Positions 14,558 to 23,064 of a stretch of 64,000 nt of DNA are shown here, in pieces. The notes beneath the pieces are model-generated. The model had not been told where the DNA came from and ran no database searches. It worked only from the letters and a program-made list of their open reading frames with translations. Within the stretch, counting starts at the first letter, position 1. Every line of letters begins with the position of its first letter. The position numbers were made by a program, and so were the translations under genes. The stretch comes from Flavobacterium sp. ASV13 (GTDB lineage: Bacteria; Bacteroidota; Bacteroidia; Flavobacteriales; Flavobacteriaceae), in contig NZ_KN050752.1 of NCBI RefSeq assembly GCF_000745775.1, forward strand, positions 357,074-421,073. Reading direction: 5' to 3'.

Positions 14558-16018
14558 TTATATCTTCTTTCTCATTCTTGCAACCGGAATATCAAGTTGT
14601 TCGCGGTATTTTGCAATGGTTCTTCTGGCAATTGGATATCCTTTTTCTTTTAAGATTTCAGCCAATTGATCATCTGGTAAAGGCTTCTTTTTGTCTTCTT
14701 CTTCAATTGTATTCTTAAGAATTTTTTTGATTTCCAAAGTCGAAACATCTTCTCCCTGATCATTTTTCATGGCTTCAGAGAAAAACTCTTTGATTAGTTT
14801 TGTTCCGTATGGCGTTTCAACATATTTACTGTTAGCAACTCGGGAAATTGTCGAAATATCCAAACCAACCATATCGGCAATGTCTTTTAAGATCATTGGT
14901 TTTAGTTTGGTTTCGTCACCGTCTAAGAAATATTCTTCCTGATAATGCATAATCGCATTCATCGTTACAAAAAGTGTTTCCTGACGTTGTCTAATCGCGT
15001 CAATAAACCATTTAGCCGAATCCAGTTTTTGTTTGATAAACTGAACCGCATCTTTTTGTGCCGATGATTTATCACGAGAATCTTTATACGTCTGCATCAT
15101 TTCCTGATAATCTTTCGAAACGTGCAGGGAAGGAGCATTTCTTCCGTTTAAAGTCAGTTCTAATTCTCCGTCAATAATTCTGATAGCAAAATCCGGAACT
15201 ATATTTTCTGTAACTTTATTATTGCCTGTAAAAGAACCGCCCGGTTTTGGGTTCAGTCTTTCAATTTCGTGAATCGCTTTTTTAAGCTGTTCGTTAGAAA
15301 CGCTGTATTTCTGCAATAATTTATCGTAATGTTTCTTCGTAAAAGCATCAAACTGATTTTCGATAATATCAATCGCTAAATCAACGTATTCTGTTGGTGT
15401 TTTGTGCTTTAATTGCAATAATAAACATTCCTGTAAATCACGTGCACCAACTCCTGAAGGTTCCAATTCGTGAATTACCGTCATCATTTTTTCGACCATT
15501 GCTTCATCAGTATAAATTCCCTGAGTAAAAGCCATATCGTCAACAATATCCGAAATGCTTCTTCGGATATAACCCATGTCATCAATACTTCCAACTAAGA
15601 ATTCGGCGATTTCGCGTTCTTCATCATTTAAAATAAAAGTATTCAGCTGATTGATCAAATCCTGATGAAAACTTATCGGAGCAGCAAAAGGAGTTTCGCG
15701 CTCTTCATCATCACTGTAGTTGTTTACCTGAGTTTTGTAATCAGGCGTATCGTCGTCGCTTAGATATTCGTCAATATTAATGTCGTCTGCTTCGATTCTG
15801 TCTGATTCTGCATCATCATAATCGTCGTAGTCTTCATTAGCGTATTCGTCTGCTTCGTATTCTTCTTCTTTTCCAGCTTCCAAAGCAGGATTTTCGTTCA
15901 TTTCTTCTAATAAACGTTGTTCAAAAGCTTGCGTAGGCAATTGAATTAACTTCATCAGCTGAATTTGCTGTGGAGATAATTTTTGGGATAATTTTAAATT
16001 TAAAAATTGCTTTAGCAT
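14558..16018 (-). CDS. rpoN: RNA polymerase sigma-54 factor
   Basis: 486-aa sigma-54. Region I is Gln/Leu-rich at the N-terminus (LSQKLSPQQIQLMKLIQLP). It is followed by the acidic region II (residues 55-105, very Asp/Glu/Tyr-rich), the core-binding domain, and the C-terminal DNA-binding part. That part has the HTH (LKDIADMVGLDISTISRVANSKYV) and an RpoN box as ARRTIAKYREQL. It directs activator-dependent transcription at -24/-12 promoters. No bacterial enhancer-binding protein is encoded in the window. It lies downstream of asnS, separated by a repeat-filled gap. Confidence 0.95.
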   Translation of the reverse strand: MLKQFLNLKLSQKLSPQQIQLMKLIQLPTQAFEQRLLEEMNENPALEAGKEEEYEADEYANEDYDDYDDAESDRIEADDINIDEYLSDDDTPDYKTQVNNYSDDEERETPFAAPISFHQDLINQLNTFILNDEEREIAEFLVGSIDDMGYIRRSISDIVDDMAFTQGIYTDEAMVEKMMTVIHELEPSGVGARDLQECLLLQLKHKTPTEYVDLAIDIIENQFDAFTKKHYDKLLQKYSVSNEQLKKAIHEIERLNPKPGGSFTGNNKVTENIVPDFAIRIIDGELELTLNGRNAPSLHVSKDYQEMMQTYKDSRDKSSAQKDAVQFIKQKLDSAKWFIDAIRQRQETLFVTMNAIMHYQEEYFLDGDETKLKPMILKDIADMVGLDISTISRVANSKYVETPYGTKLIKEFFSEAMKNDQGEDVSTLEIKKILKNTIEEEDKKKPLPDDQLAEILKEKGYPIARRTIAKYREQLDIPVARMRKKI

Positions 16019-16033
16019 TTGATTTTGTTAAAA

Positions 16034-16149
16034 GTTTCAAGTTTCAAGTTTCAGGCTGCAGAACGTGCTACAACTTGAAACTTGAAACCTGAAACAAATA
16101 TTATTATTTTAGTTCAAGTTCCAATAACTTGAAACCTGAAACTTGAAAC
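16034..16149. repeat. 7-nt arrays in inverted arrangement (GTTTCAA / TTGAAAC)
   Basis: GTTTCAA, GTTTCAA, GTTTCAG (16034-16054) face the reverse-complement arrays TTGAAAC, TTGAAAC, CTGAAAC (16075-16095) and TTGAAAC, CTGAAAC, TTGAAAC (16129-16149). All are in 7-nt register and can pair into long hairpins. They fill the rpoN-asnS gap. Confidence 0.8.
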
Positions 16150-16167
16150 TTTTTTAAACTAAATCGA

Positions 16168-17613
16168 TTAAAACTCTGCGCTACCCGGAGTTCTTGGGAA
16201 AGGAATTACGTCTCTAATGTTTGTCATTCCAGTAACAAACAATACTAAACGCTCAAATCCTAAACCGAAACCTGCATGCGTTGCAGAACCAAATCTTCTC
16301 GTATCTAAATACCAGTATAATTCTTCTTCGTCGATTTCTAATGCTTTCATTTTTTCAACCAAAACATCGTAACGTTCTTCTCTTTCAGAACCACCAACGA
16401 TTTCTCCAATTCCAGGGAAAAGAATATCCATTGCACGAACTGTTTCTCTTCCTGGCTCTGTGTTGTCATTCAAACGCATGTAAAACGCTTTGATGTTTGC
16501 TGGGTAATCAAATAAAATTACCGGACATTTAAAGTGTTTTTCAACTAAATAACGCTCGTGTTCTGACTGTAAATCAGCTCCCCATTCGTTGATGATATAT
16601 TGAAATTTCTTCTTTTTATTTGGAGTTGAATCTCTTAAAATATCAATTGCTTCCGTATAAGAAACACGTTTGAAGTTGTTCTCCAAAACGAAGTTCAATT
16701 TCTCTAACAAACTCATTTCGCTTCTTTCAGCTTGTGGTTTTGATTTTTCTTCTTCTAAAAGTCTTCCTTCTAAGAATTTCAAATCATCCTGACAATTGTC
16801 TAAAGCATATTTAATTACATACTGAATAAAATCTTCAGCTAAGTCCATGTTGTTATCCAAATCATTGAAAGCAACTTCTGGCTCAATCATCCAAAACTCA
16901 GCAAGGTGACGAGAAGTATTTGAATTCTCCGCTCTAAAAGTTGGTCCAAAAGTATAAATCTGACCCAAAGCCATTGCAAAAGTTTCACCTTCTAATTGTC
17001 CAGAAACCGTTAAGTTCGTATGTTTTCCAAAGAAATCTTTTTTGAAATCAATGTTTCCTTCTTCATTTTTTGGAAGATTATCTAAAGGCAATGAAGTTAC
17101 TTGGAACATTTCTCCAGCACCTTCAGCATCAGCTCCAGTGATAATTGGCGTGTTTACATACACAAATCCTTTTTCCTGAAAATATTTGTGAACCGCAAAT
17201 GACAATACCGAACGTACACGCATAATTGCACCAAAAGCATTTGTACGTACACGCAAGTGAGCGTTTTCACGTAAAAATTCTAAAGAGTGTTTTTTAGGCT
17301 GCATTGGGAATTTCTCAGCATCTGAATCTCCAAGAATCTCAAGTTTGTTAACCTGAATTTCATATTTCTGACCCGCACCTTTACTTTCAACCAAAGTTCC
17401 AATTACAGAAATCGCAGCTCCAGTAGTGATTCTTTTTAAAGTTTCTTCCGGAGTATTTTCAAAATCAACAACACATTGTATATTATTAATTGTAGAACCG
17501 TCATTAAGCGCGATGAACTGATTATTTCTAAAAGTTCTCACCCATCCTTTTGCATTCACTTCCTGTAGCGTCGTCGTACTGTTTAATAAGTCTTTAACCT
17601 TTGTGTGTTTCAT
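16168..17613 (-). CDS. asnS: Asparaginyl-tRNA synthetase
   Basis: 481-aa class IIb synthetase that charges tRNA-Asn. The N-terminal OB-fold anticodon domain has VRTFRNNQFIALNDGS. Motif 2 is GPTFRAENSNTSRHLAEFWMIEPE and motif 3 is GLGFERLVLFVTGMTNIRDVIPFPRTPG, with the Asn-specific form of the catalytic core. The length is typical. A TATATTTG -7 box lies at 17682-17689. Confidence 0.96.
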   Translation of the reverse strand: MKHTKVKDLLNSTTTLQEVNAKGWVRTFRNNQFIALNDGSTINNIQCVVDFENTPEETLKRITTGAAISVIGTLVESKGAGQKYEIQVNKLEILGDSDAEKFPMQPKKHSLEFLRENAHLRVRTNAFGAIMRVRSVLSFAVHKYFQEKGFVYVNTPIITGADAEGAGEMFQVTSLPLDNLPKNEEGNIDFKKDFFGKHTNLTVSGQLEGETFAMALGQIYTFGPTFRAENSNTSRHLAEFWMIEPEVAFNDLDNNMDLAEDFIQYVIKYALDNCQDDLKFLEGRLLEEEKSKPQAERSEMSLLEKLNFVLENNFKRVSYTEAIDILRDSTPNKKKKFQYIINEWGADLQSEHERYLVEKHFKCPVILFDYPANIKAFYMRLNDNTEPGRETVRAMDILFPGIGEIVGGSEREERYDVLVEKMKALEIDEEELYWYLDTRRFGSATHAGFGLGFERLVLFVTGMTNIRDVIPFPRTPGSAEF

Positions 17614-17681
17614 TTTAATTTTAGATTTATAGATTGCTGATTTTACATCAAAATAAAACCAGTGTTTTTTATATCGAATTG

Positions 17682-17689
17682 CAAATATA
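17682..17689 (-). promoter_or_regulatory. asnS -7 box TATATTTG
   Basis: Exact TAnnTTTG on the minus strand, followed by GC, about 70 bp before the asnS start. No TTTG is seen at the expected -33 position. Confidence 0.5.
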
Positions 17690-17718
17690 AACGATAATAA
17701 TTAATTTTTGAAGCTGAT

Positions 17719-17790
17719 TCCCGCTATCCGCTATATCTTTTTCTTGCTAAAGGAGCAAGAAAAAGGATACCGCTCCTATCGGGGCTAGGG
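17719..17790. repeat. CCGCTATCCGCT...CGGGGCTAGGG repeat element
   Basis: About 72 bp with an internal hairpin TTTTTCTTGCT/AGCAAGAAAAA and GC-rich ends that stand out in an AT-rich gap. From memory, similar elements recur in Flavobacterium genomes. There is only this copy in the window. Confidence 0.55.
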
Positions 17791-17828
17791 CACTCGTTTT
17801 CAAAAGTCCCAATTGTTTTTTTATTTTT

Positions 17829-17926
17829 GTCATTCCGAGGAACGAGGAATCACACTAGTAATTCCGAAAAGTAAATCGCCAATCTTTGTCGAGTTTCGAG
17901 TGTGATTCCTCGTTCCTCGGAATGAC
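17829..17926. repeat. 28-bp perfect inverted repeat (GTCATTCCGAGGAACGAGG)
   Basis: The arms 17829-17856 and 17899-17926 are perfect reverse complements around a 42-nt spacer. It looks like a MITE/REP-type element or a large hairpin; there is no ORF inside. Confidence 0.85.
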
Positions 17927-17948
17927 AAACTATGAATATATTTTTTAA

Positions 17949-18428
17949 TTAAATTATAATCTCAAATATTTCATTGAACTTTCGTTCTAAATTTTTCATT
18001 TCCTGTTTGGTACGCCATCTTATATAAAACATTGAAAAAACAATAAACAAGTTAAAAATTAAATATACTTGTAAAGAAGTTTCTTCTTGACTGATAAGAA
18101 CTGAATTTGCTAAAACAAATGCAATAATTGGAAAATACTTTATCCAAATGATTGAAAGTTTATGTGTTGGTTCAATTGCATAACTAATATCTAATATTCT
18201 GTTTAATGTTTTGTATTTGCCCTTGATTGTATAAAATGTTGGCGATACAGTCGTATTTATCGTTAAACGAAATGCTGAATCATCAAAATCTCCATAGAAA
18301 GGTTTCGAAATTCCTTTAAATATTCTAAATAACCAAAATGGACTAATAAATTTAAGTTTTGGATTTCCAATTACCGTATTGCTCTTAATCTTATTTTTAA
18401 ATTCAGTTGCATTCAGCTTTGATTTCAT
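17949..18428 (-). CDS. 159-aa membrane protein, orphan
   Basis: N-terminal soluble third, then a central beta-like stretch (SAFRLTINTTVSPTFYTIKGKYK), then two transmembrane helices (about 98-113 and 118-136). A charged C-terminal helix (KQEMKNLERKFNEIF) follows. No family is recognised. It is flanked by a repeat-rich gap and the MMPL gene, whose start is far upstream. The location beside mobile-looking repeats and the lack of a known family suggest an accessory gene. Coding is inferred from the coherent topology. Confidence 0.6.
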   Translation of the reverse strand: MKSKLNATEFKNKIKSNTVIGNPKLKFISPFWLFRIFKGISKPFYGDFDDSAFRLTINTTVSPTFYTIKGKYKTLNRILDISYAIEPTHKLSIIWIKYFPIIAFVLANSVLISQEETSLQVYLIFNLFIVFSMFYIRWRTKQEMKNLERKFNEIFEIII

Positions 18429-18481
18429 TCCATTTTTAAATTAATTTGTGCCAATTCGTGAAATTCGTGGCAAACAAAACC

Positions 18482-20851
18482 TTACTCCTCCAAATTCTCC
18501 AACAATTCCTCTTTCTTAGTTTTCTTTTTCTCAAAAGTCAAAACCAACGAAGGCAGTACAACCAAATTAGCAAACATCGCAAAAGCCAAAGTACAAGAAA
18601 TTAATCCTCCAAGAGCAATTGTTCCGCTGAAGCTTGACAATGTAAAAGTCGCAAAACCTAAAATCAAAACTACAGAAGTATAAAAAGTACTAATTCCAGT
18701 TTCTCTTAATGCACTGAAAACCGATTTCTTCACTTTTCCGCCGCTTTGAAGCAAGTCGTGTCTGTATTTCGCCATAAACTGAATCGCATTATCAACCGAA
18801 ATTCCAAAGGCGATACTGAATACCAAAATCGTAGACGGTTTTAACGGAATTCCGAAATAACCCATTAACCCAGACGTAATGCAAAGCGGTAAAATATTTG
18901 TAATTACCGATGCCATTACCATTTTGAACGAACGGAATAAATATAAAATCAGTATGGCAATCGTCAAAATTGCGAAAATCAATGACTCAATTAAGTTGTC
19001 AACCAAATACGAAGTTCCTTTTTGGAAAACTAATGCTTTTCCGGTAACGGTAACTTCAAAACGGTCTTTCGGGAAAATTTCATCAATTTTTGAATGTAAT
19101 TTTTTCTCCACTTTTGCCATTTCATCCGTTCCAATATCTTTCATGAAAGTGGTGATTCGCGCATATTGTCCAGTTGAATCAACATACGCTTTCATTAAGT
19201 TTTCTTTGCTGTTTTTTGTTGCATTTTTAGCATAACTCAAAATAAAAGCCTGCTCTTGCGAAGTTGGCAATTGGTAATATTCCGGATTTCCATTGTAGAA
19301 AGCCTGTTTCGAATATTTTACCAAATTCACTACAGAAACTGGTTTTGCCAATTCAGGAATTTCAGCAATTGTATTTTGCAATTCATCCATTTTACGAATT
19401 GTCGAAGCTTTCATAACACCTTTTTTCTTTTTGGTGTCAATCATGATTTCCAATGGCATAACGCCGTTGAATTCTTTTTCGTAGAATAAAATATCTTTAA
19501 AGAAAGAAGCGCTTTTTGGCATCTCGCCAATCAAGCTTCCTGAAACTTTCATTTGAGCAACTCCAATTACACTGAAAACCAAAAGTAAACCGTAAATAAT
19601 ATAAACGACTTTTCGTTTGCCTTTTACAATGTTTTCAACACTGTCTAATAACGTTGAAATATAAGTTTTAGTTAAATGGTATAAATGCTTTTCTTTTGGC
19701 AATGGCAAGAAACTGTAGATAATTGGCACAATAAAAAGTGTCAATAAATAAACAGAAATTACGTTGATTGAAGTCACTAAACCAAACTCAAAAAGCAAGT
19801 CGTTTCCAGTAATCATAAACGTTGCGAAACCAATTGCTGTAGTTAAATTCGTCATTAAAGTCGAAACTCCAATTTTAGAAATAACACGTTGCAACGCTTT
19901 TGCTTGATTGTTATGTAATTTGATTTCCTGCTGGTATTTATTAATCAGGAAAATACAGTTTGTAATTCCGATTACGATAATCAGCGGCGGAATAATAGCG
20001 GTTAAAATCGTGATTTTATATCCAAATAATCCCAGCGTTCCAAATGACCAGATTACGCCGACAATTAAAATGCAAATTGAAATAAATGTCGCTCTGAACG
20101 AACGGAAAAAGAAAAAGAAAATCAACGAAACCGTCAGTAAAGCAGCGCCAATGAAAAGTCCGATTTCGCCTTTCATATCATCTGCGTTAATTGTTCTGAT
20201 GTACGGCATTCCCGAAACTTTCAAATCAATTCCTGTGGTTTTTTCGAATTTAGCGATTTTCGGAACTAGATTTTCAAGTATAAAAGTCTTTCTTTCCGGA
20301 GTGTTTACTAAAGCTTTATTGATATATATCGCCGAGCGAACACTTCCGCTTTCTTTGTTGAATAATAATCCTTCGTAAAAAGGCAAATTGTTGAATAAAT
20401 CGTGTTGAACACTTTTTAAATAGGCAGGATCTAAGGCTTTGCTTTGATCGATAAAAGGCGTTAAAACGAATTTTTCGTTAATAGTATCTTTTTCCAGTTT
20501 TTTCAAATCGTTCAAAGAAACAACCAAATCAACTTCTTTCGATTTTTTTAAACCTGTCATTAATTCATTCCACGCGGCATAGTTTTTTGGCGTGAAGAAT
20601 TTTGGATCTTTAAAACCAATTACAATAAGATTTCCTTCTTCACCAAACTTGTCTAAGAATTTTTGATATTCTTTATTTGCAATATGATCTTTTGGAAGCA
20701 GGTTTGCTTCGGTATAAGTCATAGAAAGGTTTTTCCATTGATAACCAAGGAAAATAGTCAATGCAGAAAGGATAATCAGAATTGTTATTCTGTTTTTAAG
20801 TATGATTCGGGCCAGTTTTTCCCAAAAGCCAACTTGAATAGCGTTTTTCAT
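18482..20851 (-). CDS. MMPL/RND-superfamily transporter
   Basis: 789-aa inner-membrane exporter with the two-fold RND/MMPL layout: TM1, a large periplasmic loop (about 45-220), TM2-6, TM7 with a second loop, and TM8-12. The two sterol-sensing-like segments are visible (IGLFIGAALLTVSLIFFFFFRS and LIFAILTIAILILYLFRS). FGISVDNAIQFMAKYRHD in TM10 is the SVD...H signature of HpnN/MmpL-type proteins. Substrates of this class are lipids or hydrophobic compounds. No membrane-fusion or TolC partner is adjacent, fitting MMPL over tripartite RND. A TACATTTG -7 box lies at 20872. Confidence 0.88.
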   Translation of the reverse strand: MKNAIQVGFWEKLARIILKNRITILIILSALTIFLGYQWKNLSMTYTEANLLPKDHIANKEYQKFLDKFGEEGNLIVIGFKDPKFFTPKNYAAWNELMTGLKKSKEVDLVVSLNDLKKLEKDTINEKFVLTPFIDQSKALDPAYLKSVQHDLFNNLPFYEGLLFNKESGSVRSAIYINKALVNTPERKTFILENLVPKIAKFEKTTGIDLKVSGMPYIRTINADDMKGEIGLFIGAALLTVSLIFFFFFRSFRATFISICILIVGVIWSFGTLGLFGYKITILTAIIPPLIIVIGITNCIFLINKYQQEIKLHNNQAKALQRVISKIGVSTLMTNLTTAIGFATFMITGNDLLFEFGLVTSINVISVYLLTLFIVPIIYSFLPLPKEKHLYHLTKTYISTLLDSVENIVKGKRKVVYIIYGLLLVFSVIGVAQMKVSGSLIGEMPKSASFFKDILFYEKEFNGVMPLEIMIDTKKKKGVMKASTIRKMDELQNTIAEIPELAKPVSVVNLVKYSKQAFYNGNPEYYQLPTSQEQAFILSYAKNATKNSKENLMKAYVDSTGQYARITTFMKDIGTDEMAKVEKKLHSKIDEIFPKDRFEVTVTGKALVFQKGTSYLVDNLIESLIFAILTIAILILYLFRSFKMVMASVITNILPLCITSGLMGYFGIPLKPSTILVFSIAFGISVDNAIQFMAKYRHDLLQSGGKVKKSVFSALRETGISTFYTSVVLILGFATFTLSSFSGTIALGGLISCTLAFAMFANLVVLPSLVLTFEKKKTKKEELLENLEE

Positions 20852-20871
20852 AAAATCTTTAAAAATGGTTG

Positions 20872-20879
20872 CAAATGTA
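20872..20879 (-). promoter_or_regulatory. -7 box TACATTTG for the MMPL gene
   Basis: Exact TAnnTTTG on the minus strand, 20 bp before the start codon. The matching -33 is unclear. Confidence 0.45.
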
Positions 20880-21032
20880 GTGAAAATGCCTCAAAATCAT
20901 AAACAATCGATTGTATTTTACGCAATGTTAACATAATTTTGCAATTATTTAAATTGTGATAATTTTCCTATTTTTAGCTGTTTAGTCGTTAGCTTTTCTC
21001 ATATTTGCAGTTAATTTAAAATTGAAAAGAAA

Positions 21033-21362
21033 ATGAATTGGATTTTATTGATTATTGCAGGACTTTTTGAAGTAGGATTTGCATCTTGTCTTGGAAAAGC
21101 AAAAGAAACAACCGGAATTGTATCAACTTATTGGATGATTGGTTTTTTTGTATGTCTTTCAATCAGTATGATTTTATTATATAAAGCAACTCAGGTTTTG
21201 CCAATTGGAACGGCTTATGCGGTTTGGACAGGAATTGGAGCAGTTGGAACTGTTTTAGTCGGGATTTTTATTTTTAAAGAACCGGCAGCTTTCTGGAGAA
21301 TATTTTTCCTTACAACTTTGATTGCTTCAATTATTGGGTTGAAGTTTGTTTCTAGTCATTAA
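21033..21362 (+). CDS. SMR transporter, SugE/Gdx type
   Basis: 109-aa four-helix small multidrug resistance protein that works as an antiparallel dimer. The essential Glu13 lies in AGLFEVGFA, and PIGTAYAVWTGIGAVGT matches the SugE/Gdx subgroup (guanidinium exporters) better than EmrE. Gdx members export guanidinium; quaternary ammonium activity is less likely. I could not see a guanidine riboswitch in the 180-bp leader. It is divergent from the MMPL gene and followed by a 25-bp perfect inverted repeat. Confidence 0.88.
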   Translation: MNWILLIIAGLFEVGFASCLGKAKETTGIVSTYWMIGFFVCLSISMILLYKATQVLPIGTAYAVWTGIGAVGTVLVGIFIFKEPAAFWRIFFLTTLIASIIGLKFVSSH

Positions 21363-21383
21363 ACGATAGCTCACGGATAAAAC

Positions 21384-21467
21384 GGATCAAACTGATTTAC
21401 ACAGATTTCTTTTTTAAAATTTAGTCAAAACAAAACAATTGAAAATCTGTGTAAATCAGTTTGATCC
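21384..21467. repeat. 25-bp perfect inverted repeat (GGATCAAACTGATTTACACAG)
   Basis: The arms 21384-21408 and 21443-21467 are perfect reverse complements around a 34-nt spacer. It is located between the SMR gene and the sensor kinase and may act as a terminator. Confidence 0.85.
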
Positions 21468-21508
21468 GCAAAATCAGTGGGCAAAAAACTTTTAATTATT
21501 CATAATCA

Positions 21509-22270
21509 ATGCAGCAAAACAATACCACAACTTTTATTTTTTTAGCGATTCTTTTATTGCTTGTCATTATCATCTGCTTTATGATTTACCAATTAATGCA
21601 GGCAAAAAAAGCAAAAGATGACGCCGAAAAAAGTTTTTATGCACTCGAAGTAAAAGTTAATGATTTGCAGCTCGAAACTTTAGAATCAAAACTGAATCCG
21701 CATTTGTTTAAGAATATTTTAAATTCGATTCAGTCGCACGCTTATCAGACTTATTTCGCTTTAGATAAATTGGCCAATGTTCTGGATTATATTTTATACG
21801 AAAGCAAAAAGAAATTTGTTACAGCCAAAGAAGAAATAGATTTTGCACTGAATTTGATCGAAATCAATAAAATCAAGATCAGCCCGCTTTTTGAATTGAA
21901 AATCAAAACCAATATCAATAAAGATGACAAATTGTATGATCAACCTTTATTGGCACCGTTAATTTCGATTGATTTAATTGAAAATGCTTTTAAACATGCT
22001 GATCTTCAAAGTGCCGATGCTTTTATATCGGTTGTTTTTGAGTTTAAGGATAATGCTTTTTTTATGACGGTTTCGAATAAAATTTCAGATAAAAAAGTAT
22101 TGAAAAAAGAACGAAGCGGTTTTGGACATGCCACTTTAGAGCATCGCCTTAGAATTATTTACAAGAATAATTTCAAGCTCGATAAGTTTGTAGAAAACGA
22201 TGTTTATATTGCTCATCTAAAAATAGATTTACTTGGATACAAAACTGAAATGCTTGCTTCTGGACGATGA
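21509..22270 (+). CDS. LytS/YehU-type sensor histidine kinase
   Basis: 253 aa: one N-terminal transmembrane helix (about 9-29), a short coiled coil (30-58), then the His_kinase domain with LNPHLFKNILNSIQS (phospho-acceptor His65) and an ATPase with the N-box IDLIENAFKHAD. The G boxes are short (RSGFGHATLEHRLRIIY). It has no large sensor domain, so stimulus sensing is probably through the membrane helix. Its 3' end overlaps the LytTR regulator by 38 bp, so the two form a coupled two-component pair. The next gene is a cation:proton antiporter, a possible target. Confidence 0.88.
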   Translation: MQQNNTTTFIFLAILLLLVIIICFMIYQLMQAKKAKDDAEKSFYALEVKVNDLQLETLESKLNPHLFKNILNSIQSHAYQTYFALDKLANVLDYILYESKKKFVTAKEEIDFALNLIEINKIKISPLFELKIKTNINKDDKLYDQPLLAPLISIDLIENAFKHADLQSADAFISVVFEFKDNAFFMTVSNKISDKKVLKKERSGFGHATLEHRLRIIYKNNFKLDKFVENDVYIAHLKIDLLGYKTEMLASGR

Positions 22271-22952
22271 GCTTCCAGGATTAACATATTTGAAAATGCT
22301 TTGCGAACAAATTCCAGAACTGGAAATCGTAAAAACATATAATAATCCTGAAAAACTTTTGTCTGATTTGGCTAATCTTGATTTTGATTTGCTGATTTCG
22401 GATATCGAAATGCCAGGTATCGACGGACTTCATTTGGCTGAAATGCTCCAAAATAAATTGGTTATTTTTTGCACGGCTTACAAGGAATACGCTGCCGATG
22501 CTTTTAATATTGATGCCGTTGATTATATTACAAAACCGGTAAAATTAGAGCGTCTGCAAAAAGCGATTGCCAAAGCTGTTGAACGTTTTGATAAACCAGA
22601 TGTTAAAAAGAAATTTATTCAATTAAATACTGACAAAGGCAAAACGTTGCTTTATTTTAATCAAATTCAATATATAAAAACAGCTTTAGGCGATAGTCGG
22701 GATAAAACTGTTTTATTGACAGATGGCAGTTTTCTGAATCTGAAAAATGTTAAATTTGATACACTTTTAAACGAATTGCCTGATGCTGATTTTTGTCGTG
22801 TGAATAAAAAAGAAATCATTGCGGTAAAAGCGATTAAATTTTTTAATCATAACGAAATTGTGCTGCATCATTTGGAAGAAAACAATAAAAATATAACGCT
22901 TATTCTCAGCGAAACGTACCGCGCAGACTTTTTGAAAAAGGTGAAAATATAA
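22233..22952 (+). CDS. LytTR-family response regulator
   Basis: 239 aa. The receiver domain has LLLDDELPG at the N-terminus, Asp57 as phospho-acceptor in LISDIEMPG, and the TAYKEYA and ITKPVKL blocks. A LytTR DNA-binding domain fills about 128-239 (IKTALGDSRDKTVLLTDGSFLNLKNVKF, FCRVNKKEIIAV). An in-frame TAG at 22224 limits the start. The first available is TTG 22233; the alternative is CTG 22245, which would give MKCLLLDDE, the usual start of such proteins. No in-frame ATG exists, and the nearby ATG 22250 belongs to the kinase frame. Translation therefore probably depends on coupling to the kinase. Confidence 0.88.
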   Translation: MDTKLKCLLLDDELPGLTYLKMLCEQIPELEIVKTYNNPEKLLSDLANLDFDLLISDIEMPGIDGLHLAEMLQNKLVIFCTAYKEYAADAFNIDAVDYITKPVKLERLQKAIAKAVERFDKPDVKKKFIQLNTDKGKTLLYFNQIQYIKTALGDSRDKTVLLTDGSFLNLKNVKFDTLLNELPDADFCRVNKKEIIAVKAIKFFNHNEIVLHHLEENNKNITLILSETYRADFLKKVKI

Positions 22953-23064
22953 CTTATTACAAAGTTTTACGGACTTATTACATAGATTTAAAATTAGCGG
23001 TAAAATTGCTTTTTCACGTAAAGTGGACTTCTGATATTTGTTCCATAATTTAAAAAAACGAATT

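Noticed and set aside
19908..20378. 156-codon plus-strand frame opposite the MMPL transporter
   Set aside because: Antisense to conserved transmembrane helices, no family signature.
20880..21032. Guanidine riboswitch in front of the SugE/Gdx-type gene
   Set aside because: I could not find the conserved ykkC motifs in the leader; a covariance search would settle it.
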